Of a stretch of DNA of 8,728 bases, positions 1-6,634 are shown in pieces. Position numbers and translations under genes: made by a program. A model generated the notes under the pieces. The model was not told the DNA's origin and searched no databases. It saw only the letters and a list, made by a program, of their open reading frames with translations. The number at the start of each line of letters is the position of its first letter. The first letter of the stretch is position 1. Source of the stretch: Bacteroidota bacterium (lineage in GTDB: Bacteria; Bacteroidota; Ignavibacteria; Tepidaquicellales; Tepidaquicellaceae); NCBI GenBank assembly GCA_003519545.1, contig DOWN01000110.1:1-8728 (forward strand), read 5' to 3'.

Positions 1-123
1 TCATAAATCAGTAATTTATATAATATTAACCGAATTTAAAACTTAAAGTTTCATAAAAAAATATAATCCTGAAAATAAAAAAAACTTAATTTTTTTTAAA
101 TTTAAACTGTCATTTTTTAGCAG

Positions 124-131
124 TATTTTTG
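124..131 (+). promoter_or_regulatory. Candidate Bacteroidota-type -7 promoter element upstream of the UbiA/MenA gene
   Basis: The sequence TATTTTTG matches the Bacteroidota sigma-A -7 consensus TAnnTTTG exactly. It lies about 49 bp before the ATG at 180, which predicts a leader of roughly 40 bases. No good TTG/TTTG -33 element sits at the expected distance; the nearest resemblance is CTG at 107-109. The rest of 1-179 is very AT-rich, with no open reading frame I can support and no Shine-Dalgarno sequence before the ATG, which is normal for this group. In such AT-rich DNA a chance match is quite possible. Confidence 0.35.
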
Positions 132-179
132 TAATAAGTTTATATTAAAAAAACCAATAAATTTTAAAATAAAAACATT

Positions 180-1157
180 ATGAGCGAAAATTCCAAACCG
201 GATTTAAGCAAGATGTCAACACCTAAGAAAATTGTTATGGCGGTGAGGGCTTATTCATTTCCTGCTTCTGTAATTCCAATTATTTTTGGATCAGTCTTGG
301 CACTTCCCGAACTGGCGAGTGCAGGAAAAAGTTTTAATTTTCTTTTATTTTTTCTTACATTAATCGGTGCAGTTCTTGTTCATGTCGGAACCAATGTAGT
401 TAATGACATATATGACTATAAAACAGGAATGGATAAAGCAGACGATAAACTCGGTATTCCTCACGGCGGTTCTATGGTATTATCAATGGGAATTCTCGAT
501 ATTCCTATGATGAAAAAAATTGCAGTTATTTCTTTAACAATCGCAACTCTTATCGGTGTTTATCTTTACACACAGGTTGGTGACTGGATTTTATATCTGA
601 CAATATTCGGATTGCTTTCTGCAATTTTTTATACTGCAACTCCTTTGGCATTAAAATATAAAGCACTCGGAGATATTCAGGTTATACTTTCTTTCGGTGC
701 AGGTATGACACTCGGAGCATATATAGTTCAGACAGGTCAGTTCAGTTGGATGCCATTAATTTTTTCTATTCCTCTCGGATTATTAATTGATGCTATTTTA
801 CATTCAAACAATGTAAGGGATATAAATTTTGACGGTAAATTCGGAATTAAAACTCTTCCGATTATAATCGGCGAAAAACCCTCAATTATTTTTTACTGGA
901 TTTTGCTAATCGGTGCTTATCTTTCAGTTGTTGTTTTTGTTGTTTTAAATTTAATTTCACCTTTTGCTTTGCTTTCTCTGATTACATTCCCGATTGCTTT
1001 AAAACTGATGAAGATGATTGGTGAATTACCAAATGAGCCAAATGCAAGGTTTGAGATGGGATCTAAACATATTATGATGACTGCTCAGTTAAATATGCAA
1101 TTCGGTTTAACTTTAATAATCGGTTTACTGATTGCATATTTCTTCTTTTCTAACTGA
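180..1157 (+). CDS. menA: UbiA-family prenyltransferase, probably 1,4-dihydroxy-2-naphthoate polyprenyltransferase (MenA)
   Basis: This 325-residue integral inner-membrane protein belongs to the UbiA superfamily, which joins a polyprenyl diphosphate to an aromatic acceptor. Both Asp-rich metal/diphosphate-binding motifs are present. The first is N75-D76-x-x-D79-x-x-x-G83-x-D85, followed by a GGS at 96-98. The second is N210-N211-x-R213-D214-x-x-x-D218-x-x-x-G222-x-x-T225. The NNxRDxxxDxxxGxxT form and the absence of the RTxxRPL stretch of UbiA itself favour MenA, the menaquinone enzyme that prenylates 1,4-dihydroxy-2-naphthoate. A YTATP segment at 151-155 followed by LKYKALGD resembles the conserved middle loop of MenA. 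About eight or nine hydrophobic helices fit the family, and the length is slightly above the usual 290-310 because of a polar N-terminal extension of about 18 residues. A second ATG at codon 12 is an alternative start. No other men gene is in the window, so exact substrate remains inference. Confidence 0.8.
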   Translation: MSENSKPDLSKMSTPKKIVMAVRAYSFPASVIPIIFGSVLALPELASAGKSFNFLLFFLTLIGAVLVHVGTNVVNDIYDYKTGMDKADDKLGIPHGGSMVLSMGILDIPMMKKIAVISLTIATLIGVYLYTQVGDWILYLTIFGLLSAIFYTATPLALKYKALGDIQVILSFGAGMTLGAYIVQTGQFSWMPLIFSIPLGLLIDAILHSNNVRDINFDGKFGIKTLPIIIGEKPSIIFYWILLIGAYLSVVVFVVLNLISPFALLSLITFPIALKLMKMIGELPNEPNARFEMGSKHIMMTAQLNMQFGLTLIIGLLIAYFFFSN

Positions 1158-1184
1158 TTTATTATTTAATAAGATTTAAAAAAT

Positions 1185-1217
1185 AAAGCCGTGAGTTTTT
1201 AATTCACGGCTTTTTTT
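1185..1217. terminator. Bidirectional rho-independent terminator between convergent genes
   Basis: A perfect 10-bp inverted repeat, AAAGCCGTGA (1185-1194) and TCACGGCTTT (1204-1213), encloses a 9-base loop. On the plus strand it is followed by a T run (1211-1217). On the minus strand it is followed by TTTATTTTTT. It therefore serves both the prenyltransferase gene, whose stop is 27 bp upstream, and the serine hydrolase gene, whose TAA stop (1216-1218) touches the stem. Confidence 0.88.
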
Positions 1218-2295
1218 ATTTTTCAAATAATTTTATAATATCCATTGCGAGATTATCAGGTCTCACATTTGATTGCTGATTATAAAATACAATTACACAA
1301 CAATCGTTATATGGATCATAAATGGAAATATTTGTATAACCCGGATAGCCACCGTTATGTCCGTAATATTTTCCATACATTCTGAACCATCCGATACCAT
1401 ATTCAAAAAAATCATTAACTCTGTAAAAATCTTTTCTTATGTTTTGTGTTTTCTCATTCAGCAACTCACCTTTTGCGAGTGCTTTGATATAAATTTTCAT
1501 ATCATTCAGATTTGATATTATATCTCCTGCAGCACCTGCCCAAGAAGGATCAAATCTATCAGTTACTTCTACTAATGGAATTATCAATGAATCGGAATCC
1601 AGATTAAAACCTCTTGAAGCATTGGACTTCATTTTGTTATCTGTAGGTATATATGTATTTTTTAAATTCAGTTTATCTATGATACGTTTTTTCGTTTCAG
1701 ATTCCAGAGAATTTCCGGTTAACTTTTCAATTAACAAACCAATTATAATAGTATTTGTGTTGGAATAATGAAAATCTTTATTGGGTTCAAAATAAGGTTT
1801 ATATCTGAAAGCAAGCTCGAGTAATTCTTCCGGTCTCCATTTTTTAAGCGGGACTAATGTGAGAGAATCTTCAAATTCCTTAGTTTCAGAATAATTGTAT
1901 ATACCGCTTCTCATATCAGTTAACATTTTTATCGTAATGTTATTACCATTAGGCACAAAATCCAGATATTTTGAAACAGGATCATTCAAGTCCAGAAGTC
2001 CTTCCTGGACAAGTTGCATAAGGACTGTGATAGTAAAAGTTTTAGTGACGCTTCCGATTCTCCATAGATTATTTATATCCATAACAGTTTGAGAACCCGG
2101 ATTGCTGAAACCTTTAGTTTTTTCATATTCAAAATCACCGCACTTAGCATAAATAATCATTCCGGGATTTCCCGTTGCCACCATAACAGAGTCCGCAAGG
2201 AAATCAATTTTGGATTCTAAAATTTCAGATTTAGTCTGCGAATATAAACTGATGTTTAATGCAGTAAATAAAAATAGGAATAGGAATTTTTTCAT
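1216..2295 (-). CDS. Secreted serine hydrolase, beta-lactamase class C / R61-type DD-peptidase family
   Basis: This 359-residue protein has a signal peptide (about residues 1-19, ending ...LYS before Q20, no lipobox cysteine), so it should act in the periplasm or at the cell surface. All three active-site signatures of the S12/class C family are intact. The nucleophile motif S82-V-T-K85 lies in WRIGSVTKTF, the second motif is Y177-S-N179 in HYSNTN, and the third is H313-N-G315 in GHNGGYPGY. The text around the first two motifs, including MRSGIYNY at 128-135, closely resembles the Streptomyces R61 D-alanyl-D-alanine carboxypeptidase. Length is typical for a single catalytic domain without accessory modules. 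Family members include DD-peptidases, esterases, D-aminopeptidases and class C beta-lactamases, so the substrate cannot be named; peptidoglycan or a D-amino-acid peptide is a reasonable guess. It lies 72 bp downstream of a small secreted protein gene on the same strand and may share its transcript. Confidence 0.85.
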   Translation of the reverse strand: MKKFLFLFLFTALNISLYSQTKSEILESKIDFLADSVMVATGNPGMIIYAKCGDFEYEKTKGFSNPGSQTVMDINNLWRIGSVTKTFTITVLMQLVQEGLLDLNDPVSKYLDFVPNGNNITIKMLTDMRSGIYNYSETKEFEDSLTLVPLKKWRPEELLELAFRYKPYFEPNKDFHYSNTNTIIIGLLIEKLTGNSLESETKKRIIDKLNLKNTYIPTDNKMKSNASRGFNLDSDSLIIPLVEVTDRFDPSWAGAAGDIISNLNDMKIYIKALAKGELLNEKTQNIRKDFYRVNDFFEYGIGWFRMYGKYYGHNGGYPGYTNISIYDPYNDCCVIVFYNQQSNVRPDNLAMDIIKLFEK

Positions 2296-2367
2296 AAGAA
2301 AATTTTTTAATAAAATTATATTATGAAAATAAAAAAAACGGACTGAATTGAAAAGACAAAAGAGGAC

Positions 2368-2703
2368 TTAATTCAAAGTGCAGATAGTAGTTTTATTATC
2401 TTCTACTTTGCAAAGGATTTCTTTTTTTAAGTATTCAGAATTGAAATAAACAATTTTATACTCACCTTCTTCAAGTTCGAGGGTATGTGGTCTGTCAAAG
2501 TGATAACCTGATTCTTTAATCAATTCGTTATTTTGATTATAAATTTTATAAGGAGAGTAAAGTTTTCTTTCTATTCCGTCATCTTTAACGGTTCCGATAT
2601 ATGAATCAATTTTTAAGTAACCTGTAAAAATTTCAGAATAAGAATTATTAAAACTGAAGGAAAGAAGAAGAAAAATAAAAATTATGAAGTTTGATTTTTT
2701 CAT
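2368..2703 (-). CDS. Small secreted protein of unknown function, predicted beta-rich
   Basis: I do not recognise a named family. The 111-residue product starts with a clear signal peptide (KK, then a run of F/I/L at residues 6-18, probable cleavage after SYS at 21-23), leaving a mature protein of about 88 residues. The mature part alternates polar and hydrophobic residues. It includes LELEEGEYKIVYFNSEYLKKE at about 75-95, the pattern of small beta-sandwich domains such as carboxypeptidase-regulatory-like or PEGA modules; that assignment is inference. Two cysteines, C98 and C108, flank the last predicted strand and could form a disulphide after export. It has no lipobox, transmembrane anchor or type IX sorting domain. 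The gene is divergent from the porin gene across a short shared promoter region and lies 72 bp upstream of the serine hydrolase gene on the same strand, with no convincing terminator between them. Confidence 0.72.
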   Translation of the reverse strand: MKKSNFIIFIFLLLSFSFNNSYSEIFTGYLKIDSYIGTVKDDGIERKLYSPYKIYNQNNELIKESGYHFDRPHTLELEEGEYKIVYFNSEYLKKEILCKVEDNKTTICTLN

Positions 2704-2772
2704 TTAAATATACATTAATTTTAAAAATAATTGTTATTAAATTGTTATAGTTGTATTAATTAATTGTTAAGC
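2704..2772. promoter_or_regulatory. Divergent promoter region between the small secreted protein and the porin
   Basis: These 69 bp separate two divergent start codons (ATG at 2703 on the minus strand, preferred GTG at 2773 on the plus strand), so promoters for both must lie here or in the adjacent coding ends. For the porin, TATAGTTG at 2746-2753 differs from TAnnTTTG by one base and would give a leader of roughly 14 bases before the GTG. For the minus-strand gene, TATTTTTA on the reverse strand is also one mismatch away. Neither has a well-spaced -33 TTG. The region also carries the repeated octamer described in the next entry. Confidence 0.45.
2729..2769 (+). repeat. Three direct copies of the octamer AATTGTTA, phased at 11 and 22 bp
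   Basis: Exact copies of AATTGTTA start at 2729, 2740 and 2762. The intervals of 11 and 22 bp would place the copies on the same face of the helix. A degenerate copy (AGTTGTAT, 2749-2756) lies between the second and third. The arrangement in a short divergent promoter region is what an operator array for a shared regulator would look like. The octamer is AT-rich, so chance recurrence is a real alternative. The third copy overlaps the TTG at 2764. Confidence 0.45.
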
Positions 2773-3858
2773 GTGAAAAAATCAATTTTTTTGATACTGT
2801 TAATTCTCACCATAAAACCGTTATTTTCCCAAAGTGTTATTGAAAAAGGCAGAATATCAGGATATATGTTCGGTGATTATTATTATAATATTACCCGTGA
2901 TACGGGTATCTCCAATATTAAAGATGCTGTGAACGGCGGAGAAAAAAATTTGAACGGGTTTCAGTTCCGAAGAATTTATCTCACTTACGATAATGATATC
3001 TCAGAACAGTTCGTTGCAAAATTCAGACTGGAAGCAGATCAGGAAGCAAACACAAATAACGGTAAAATAGGAATTCAGGTGAAAGATGCTTTCTTAACTT
3101 GGAAAGATATATTTGAAGGAAGTGATTTGACATTTGGAATTCAGCCGACACCTATGTTTGAAACATCCGAAAATATCTGGGGAAGAAGGTATCTCGAAAA
3201 AACTATTATGGATTTGAGAGGAATTGTTTCTTCAAGAGATATTGCAATTTCACTTCGGGGAAAAACTGATTCAAAAGGTTTTTTTAAATACTGGTTAATG
3301 ATAGGAAACGGAACAGGTAACAGACCGGAGTTTGATAAATACAAAAGATATTATTTGTCTTTACAATTTTCATTTACTAATGAATTGGTTATGACAGTTG
3401 GCGGGGATTACAACACTCGAGCAAAAACAGAATATTCACTTTTTCCGGGAAGACAATATGAGAATAATGATTTCACACTATCTGCTTTTTTAGGTTACAA
3501 TAAAAAAGACTCTTATATGTTAGGTATAGAATCGTTTATAAATCAAAGAGAAAATGCAATTGTTTCAAACGGCGAAGTAAAAAATAACAGAAAATTTGGA
3601 ATTTCAGCATTTGCGGGTTATACTTTAGATAAAAAGTTTTCGCTTGCCGGAAGATATGATTATTTCAATCCGAATGAGAATCAGGAAAATTTAAAAAACT
3701 CAAGAAATCTATTTTTATTTGCTTTCGAATATAAACCTGTTTCAAAAGTTACAATAAGTCCAAACATACTAATAGAAACTTATCAGACGGATGCATCGGG
3801 AAGGGAATACACACCTTCAACTACCGCACGACTTACAATAAATTATATTTTTTTATAA
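2773..3858 (+). CDS. Outer-membrane porin, phosphate-selective porin O/P-like beta-barrel
   Basis: With the GTG start this is a 361-residue exported protein, with signal peptide M-K-K-S-I-F-L... ending FSQ at residues 18-20. I prefer GTG at 2773 over the in-frame TTG at 2764 because it puts the two lysines right after the start and because the TTG lies inside a repeated octamer; the TTG start would add three residues. The mature protein has the alternating amphipathic strands of a 16-18-strand barrel. Motifs resemble the FCB porin family: FRRIYLTY at about 65-72, KDAFLTW near 104-110, LTFGIQPTP near 119-127 and WGRRYLEKT near 136-144. The chain ends in the aromatic-rich strand TINYIFL, the usual recognition signal for outer-membrane barrel assembly. 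The family allows diffusion of small solutes or anions across the outer membrane; the substrate here is unknown. It is transcribed away from the small secreted protein and ends 1 bp from the OsmC gene. Confidence 0.82.
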   Translation: MKKSIFLILLILTIKPLFSQSVIEKGRISGYMFGDYYYNITRDTGISNIKDAVNGGEKNLNGFQFRRIYLTYDNDISEQFVAKFRLEADQEANTNNGKIGIQVKDAFLTWKDIFEGSDLTFGIQPTPMFETSENIWGRRYLEKTIMDLRGIVSSRDIAISLRGKTDSKGFFKYWLMIGNGTGNRPEFDKYKRYYLSLQFSFTNELVMTVGGDYNTRAKTEYSLFPGRQYENNDFTLSAFLGYNKKDSYMLGIESFINQRENAIVSNGEVKNNRKFGISAFAGYTLDKKFSLAGRYDYFNPNENQENLKNSRNLFLFAFEYKPVSKVTISPNILIETYQTDASGREYTPSTTARLTINYIFL

Positions 3859-3859
3859 A

Positions 3860-4276
3860 TCAGTTTATAATTTTACAGACAGTTTCAATTTTACATCCGC
3901 TTTTAACAAACATTGCCATTGCAGAGCAATATTTATCATAAGATAATTTGACGGCATATTCAACTTCTTCTTTCTTAACATCCGGGGAATTTACTTCATA
4001 AATTATTTTAACATCTGTAAAAACTTTTGGAAAATCATCTGCCCTGTTTCCCTCTATATTAACTTTAAAAGAGTTTATAGTTTTTCTTTTTTTTCTCAGA
4101 ATGCCTAATACATCAATGGCAGAGCAAGCACCCATCGCCTGAAGAAAAATTTCCATTGGAGATGCTGCTGTGTTATTACCTCCGTGCTTTTCAGAAGCAT
4201 CAAAATAAGTTATCTGCCCTGACTCATTTTTTCCGGCAAGTCTCATTCCGGACTCAAGATCTAACTCTACTTTCAT
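3860..4276 (-). CDS. OsmC-family protein, YhfA-like (peroxiredoxin-type thiol protein)
   Basis: This 138-residue cytoplasmic protein has the full length of a single OsmC/Ohr domain. The core signature is easy to read: GGNNTAASPMEIFLQAMGACSAIDV at residues 32-56 carries the first conserved cysteine, C51, and SYDKYCSAMAMF at 112-123 carries the second, C117. In OsmC and Ohr this cysteine pair reduces organic hydroperoxides. The segment SPMEIFLQAMGACSAIDV followed by a basic RKKRK stretch (61-65) is closer to the YhfA branch than to Ohr, and the activity of that branch is poorly defined. Two further cysteines, C128 and C134, lie near the C-terminus; I do not know whether they matter. There is no signal peptide. 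The gene converges on the porin gene with a single base between stop codons and is divergent from the TonB-dependent-type receptor gene. Confidence 0.87.
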   Translation of the reverse strand: MKVELDLESGMRLAGKNESGQITYFDASEKHGGNNTAASPMEIFLQAMGACSAIDVLGILRKKRKTINSFKVNIEGNRADDFPKVFTDVKIIYEVNSPDVKKEEVEYAVKLSYDKYCSAMAMFVKSGCKIETVCKIIN

Positions 4277-4408
4277 AAAAAATTTTAATTTTACAAAAAT
4301 TAGAAATCAATAAATGAGAAAAAATTCATAAAAAAAAACTAAACTTTTTGAAATTGCCGTCGTAAGTAGTTTTATTTCCCCATAATTAAATAAATCAATT
4401 TTAAAATT
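4277..4408. promoter_or_regulatory. Divergent intergenic region between the OsmC gene and the TonB-dependent-type receptor
   Basis: These 132 bp of AT-rich DNA must hold promoters for both divergent genes. The plus-strand candidate is given separately. For the minus strand, TAATTTTTG (reverse of 4294-4302) resembles TAnnTTTG with one extra base and lies about 18 bp before the OsmC start; no spaced -33 element accompanies it, so it is weak. The 12-mer AAATCAATTTTA occurs at 4392-4403 and again at 4412-4423 just inside the receptor gene. I see no riboswitch, small RNA or ORF here. Confidence 0.4.
4347..4374 (+). promoter_or_regulatory. Candidate promoter of the TonB-dependent-type receptor gene
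   Basis: TTTG at 4347-4350 is followed after 16 bp by TAGTTTTA at 4367-4374, which matches the Bacteroidota -7 consensus TAnnTTTG except for the last base. The spacing is close to that known for these promoters. Initiation near 4381 would leave a leader of about 28 bases before the ATG at 4409. Confidence 0.4.
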
Positions 4409-6592
4409 ATGAAATCAATTTTATTAAATTTAATTATTGGGTTTGTATTGCTAAATACCGGGTTTAGTCAGGAAAAAACAGATTCAACAAAATCAATTTC
4501 AGACACTGTAGAGACAGAAGAAATTGAAGTATTCACGGATAAACCTAATGTTGAGTTTAGCGGTGAAAAATTAATTTATAACGTAAGCAAAGACCCCACT
4601 ACCAAAGGCGAAACAATCATTGATGTATTAAAGAAAACTCCTCTTCTAAGTGTAGATCAGGATAATAATGTCAGCATCAGAGGAAACAACGGAATAAAAA
4701 TTCTTGTTGACGGAAGAGAATCAAAATCATTTACACAACTTGATAAACTGCCCGCTGAACTTTTGGAAAAAGTGGAAGTGATAACTAATCCGTCTGCAAA
4801 ATATCAATCAGAAGGAGTTGCGGGAATTATAAATCTTGTTTTAAAAGAACAGGATATTTTCGGAACAAATGGAAATGTAAGCGTTAATGTCGGAACAAGT
4901 GACCGATATAACGGCGGTATTAATTTCAATCTGAAGAAAAATAAATTTTCAAATGTCACAAATTTATATACAGGACAATGGTATGGAACAGGCGGAAGCA
5001 CAATTGCCAGAGAGAATTTTTTCTATGATTCGTTAAAATATATAAATTCAAAAGCAGATAATACTAACCGATCTAAATGGTTATACTTTGCACCAAGTCT
5101 GGATTACACTTTTGAAAAAGGAACATATCTTGAAATTTTTGGAGATTATGTAATGTCAAACTGGACTTTTAATTATGATGCTTTAACAAAAAATACTAAT
5201 TCATTAAATCAACTTGTTAACGAATTGAATGTAGCAAACAGGACAGAAGGAAAATGGAGAAGTATGAATTTAGGTTTATTCTTTAACAGAAAATTTGATG
5301 AAAAAGGTCAGGAACTGAATATTCAGGGTTCATTTAATAAACCTCTTAATAATCAGGACACAAGGTCTAACAGATTTTATACTGATGCTCAGGGAAATAT
5401 GACAACTCCAAACCCATATACGTTTTATGATAAACGGGAATTCAATTCTAACAATATAAATTTTTCAGCCGATTATACTTTACCTCTTGACGATGTGAAC
5501 AAAATAGAAACAGGTTACAAAGGAACTATTGAGATGGAAACCAATGAATTAATTTCTGATTCATTAAATTATACGACAGGAAATTATGAAAGAAATAATG
5601 CTTTATCAAATAAATTTAAATATGATAAAAATATTCAGGCAGGATATGTTGTTTATAATACTAAACTTGCGGACTTTGTAATCAAAGGTGGAGTGAGAGT
5701 TGAAAATTCAAATATCACAGGCGATTTAGTCTCAACCGGAGAAAAATTTAATCAAAACTACACCGATATATTTCCGACACTGAATATCAGCAGAAAATTA
5801 GGCATAACTGAAGAATTGAAATTTTCATATGGAAGAAGAATAAACAGACCATTCAGTTGGTATTTAAATCCATTTGAAAACCGAAATGCACCTCAAAGTA
5901 TTTTCAAAGGAAATCCTGATTTACAACCTGAATATACAAACAATTTTGAAATCGGGTTTATGAAATTTTTTGGAACGTTTTCAATAACCCCGACAGTTTT
6001 TTACAGAAATAAAACAAATGCAATTTCTTCTTTTGTAACTATGATTGACAGCGTGACTACATTTATAACTTATGAAAATATAGGTTCTGTAAAAGATTAT
6101 GGAATTGATTTTATATTAGGTGGAAGACCATTTGACTGGCTTACTCTGAACGGCACTTTAAGTTATTACAGAAGTGAATATGACAACTCTTCAATAAATC
6201 AAAATCTTGTTGATGGTAATCTCTGGAAAGGAAATTTAAATTCCACAATTACACTTCCTGATGCATACAATTTTTCTGTGAATTATTTCTATCAGGGAGA
6301 TGCAGTTACTGCACAGGGAACAACAAAGGGAAGTCATATTGTCGGAGCAGGATTGAGGAAAAGTTTTTTTGAAAATTCTCTTACATTAAATCTTAATGTG
6401 AATGATATATTTGATCAGTCAGGATTTAAACAGGTAACAAACGGAACTACTTTCAGATCTGATTTCAGCGGGTTTCACGGACAGAGAAGTATAAATTTTT
6501 CAATCTCATATATGTTCGGTAAAATGGAACAGGAAAATAAACCGAGAAGAAAAAACGAACCGACAACTCAGCAACCTCCACAGGGACAATAA
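4409..6592 (+). CDS. TonB-dependent-receptor-like outer-membrane protein (OMP_b-brl_3 type)
   Basis: This 727-residue exported protein has a signal peptide at residues 1-20 (ending GFS, then Q21). A short acidic linker includes a possible TonB-box-like TEEIEV (36-41). A plug domain covers about 45-148 with the signature runs KLIYNVSKDPTTKGETIIDVLKK (54-76), NNVSIRGNNGIKILVDGR (86-103) and LLEKVEVITNPSAKYQSEGVAGIINL (118-143). The rest, to about residue 705, is a beta-barrel ending in RSINFSISYMFGK. This is the plug-plus-barrel plan of outer-membrane receptors in Bacteroidota, which import ligands using TonB energy. Many relatives are longer, with an N-terminal carboxypeptidase-regulatory-like domain; here the linker leads straight into the plug. 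A tail of about 22 charged, Pro- and Gln-rich residues follows the last strand. No SusD partner, transporter or regulator lies beside it, so its ligand is unknown. Confidence 0.85.
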   Translation: MKSILLNLIIGFVLLNTGFSQEKTDSTKSISDTVETEEIEVFTDKPNVEFSGEKLIYNVSKDPTTKGETIIDVLKKTPLLSVDQDNNVSIRGNNGIKILVDGRESKSFTQLDKLPAELLEKVEVITNPSAKYQSEGVAGIINLVLKEQDIFGTNGNVSVNVGTSDRYNGGINFNLKKNKFSNVTNLYTGQWYGTGGSTIARENFFYDSLKYINSKADNTNRSKWLYFAPSLDYTFEKGTYLEIFGDYVMSNWTFNYDALTKNTNSLNQLVNELNVANRTEGKWRSMNLGLFFNRKFDEKGQELNIQGSFNKPLNNQDTRSNRFYTDAQGNMTTPNPYTFYDKREFNSNNINFSADYTLPLDDVNKIETGYKGTIEMETNELISDSLNYTTGNYERNNALSNKFKYDKNIQAGYVVYNTKLADFVIKGGVRVENSNITGDLVSTGEKFNQNYTDIFPTLNISRKLGITEELKFSYGRRINRPFSWYLNPFENRNAPQSIFKGNPDLQPEYTNNFEIGFMKFFGTFSITPTVFYRNKTNAISSFVTMIDSVTTFITYENIGSVKDYGIDFILGGRPFDWLTLNGTLSYYRSEYDNSSINQNLVDGNLWKGNLNSTITLPDAYNFSVNYFYQGDAVTAQGTTKGSHIVGAGLRKSFFENSLTLNLNVNDIFDQSGFKQVTNGTTFRSDFSGFHGQRSINFSISYMFGKMEQENKPRRKNEPTTQQPPQGQ

Positions 6593-6605
6593 AAATAATG
6601 AAAAT

Positions 6606-6634
6606 AAAAAAGGCAGATTTAATCTGCCTTTTTT
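6606..6634. terminator. Bidirectional rho-independent terminator between receptor and cupin genes
   Basis: AGGCAGA (6611-6617) pairs with TCTGCCT (6623-6629) across a 5-base TTTAA loop. The stem is extended by A residues at 6606-6610 and T residues at 6630-6634, so there is a U tract in either direction. It ends the receptor gene (stop at 6592) and, read on the minus strand, starts directly after the TAA stop (6635-6637) of the cupin gene. Confidence 0.9.

Noticed and set aside
1..4. A possible minus-strand ATG at positions 4-2 at the left edge, hinting at a divergent gene
   Set aside because: Only the start triplet would be inside the window, so there is no coding evidence.
77..106. A8-CTTAA-T8 inverted repeat (77-97) and the 12-bp palindrome TTTAAATTTAAA (95-106) upstream of the prenyltransferase gene
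   Set aside because: Both contain almost only A and T in very AT-rich DNA. The hairpin would be unstable and there is no gene upstream in the window for it to terminate, so composition explains them.
2330..2374. Possible terminator between the small secreted protein and the serine hydrolase: a run of eight T on the minus strand, with near-repeats GGACTGAATT (2340-2349) and GGACTTAATT (2364-2373)
   Set aside because: The repeats are direct rather than inverted, and only a 5-bp AT stem with a long loop can form before the T run, so it does not qualify as a rho-independent terminator.
4804..5001. Several 65-89-codon reading frames opposite or out of frame with the main genes (also near 1273, 1895, 3141, 7863 and 8321)
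   Set aside because: All lie inside strongly supported genes and lack start context, family resemblance or protein-like composition. They are by-products of the genes on the other strand.
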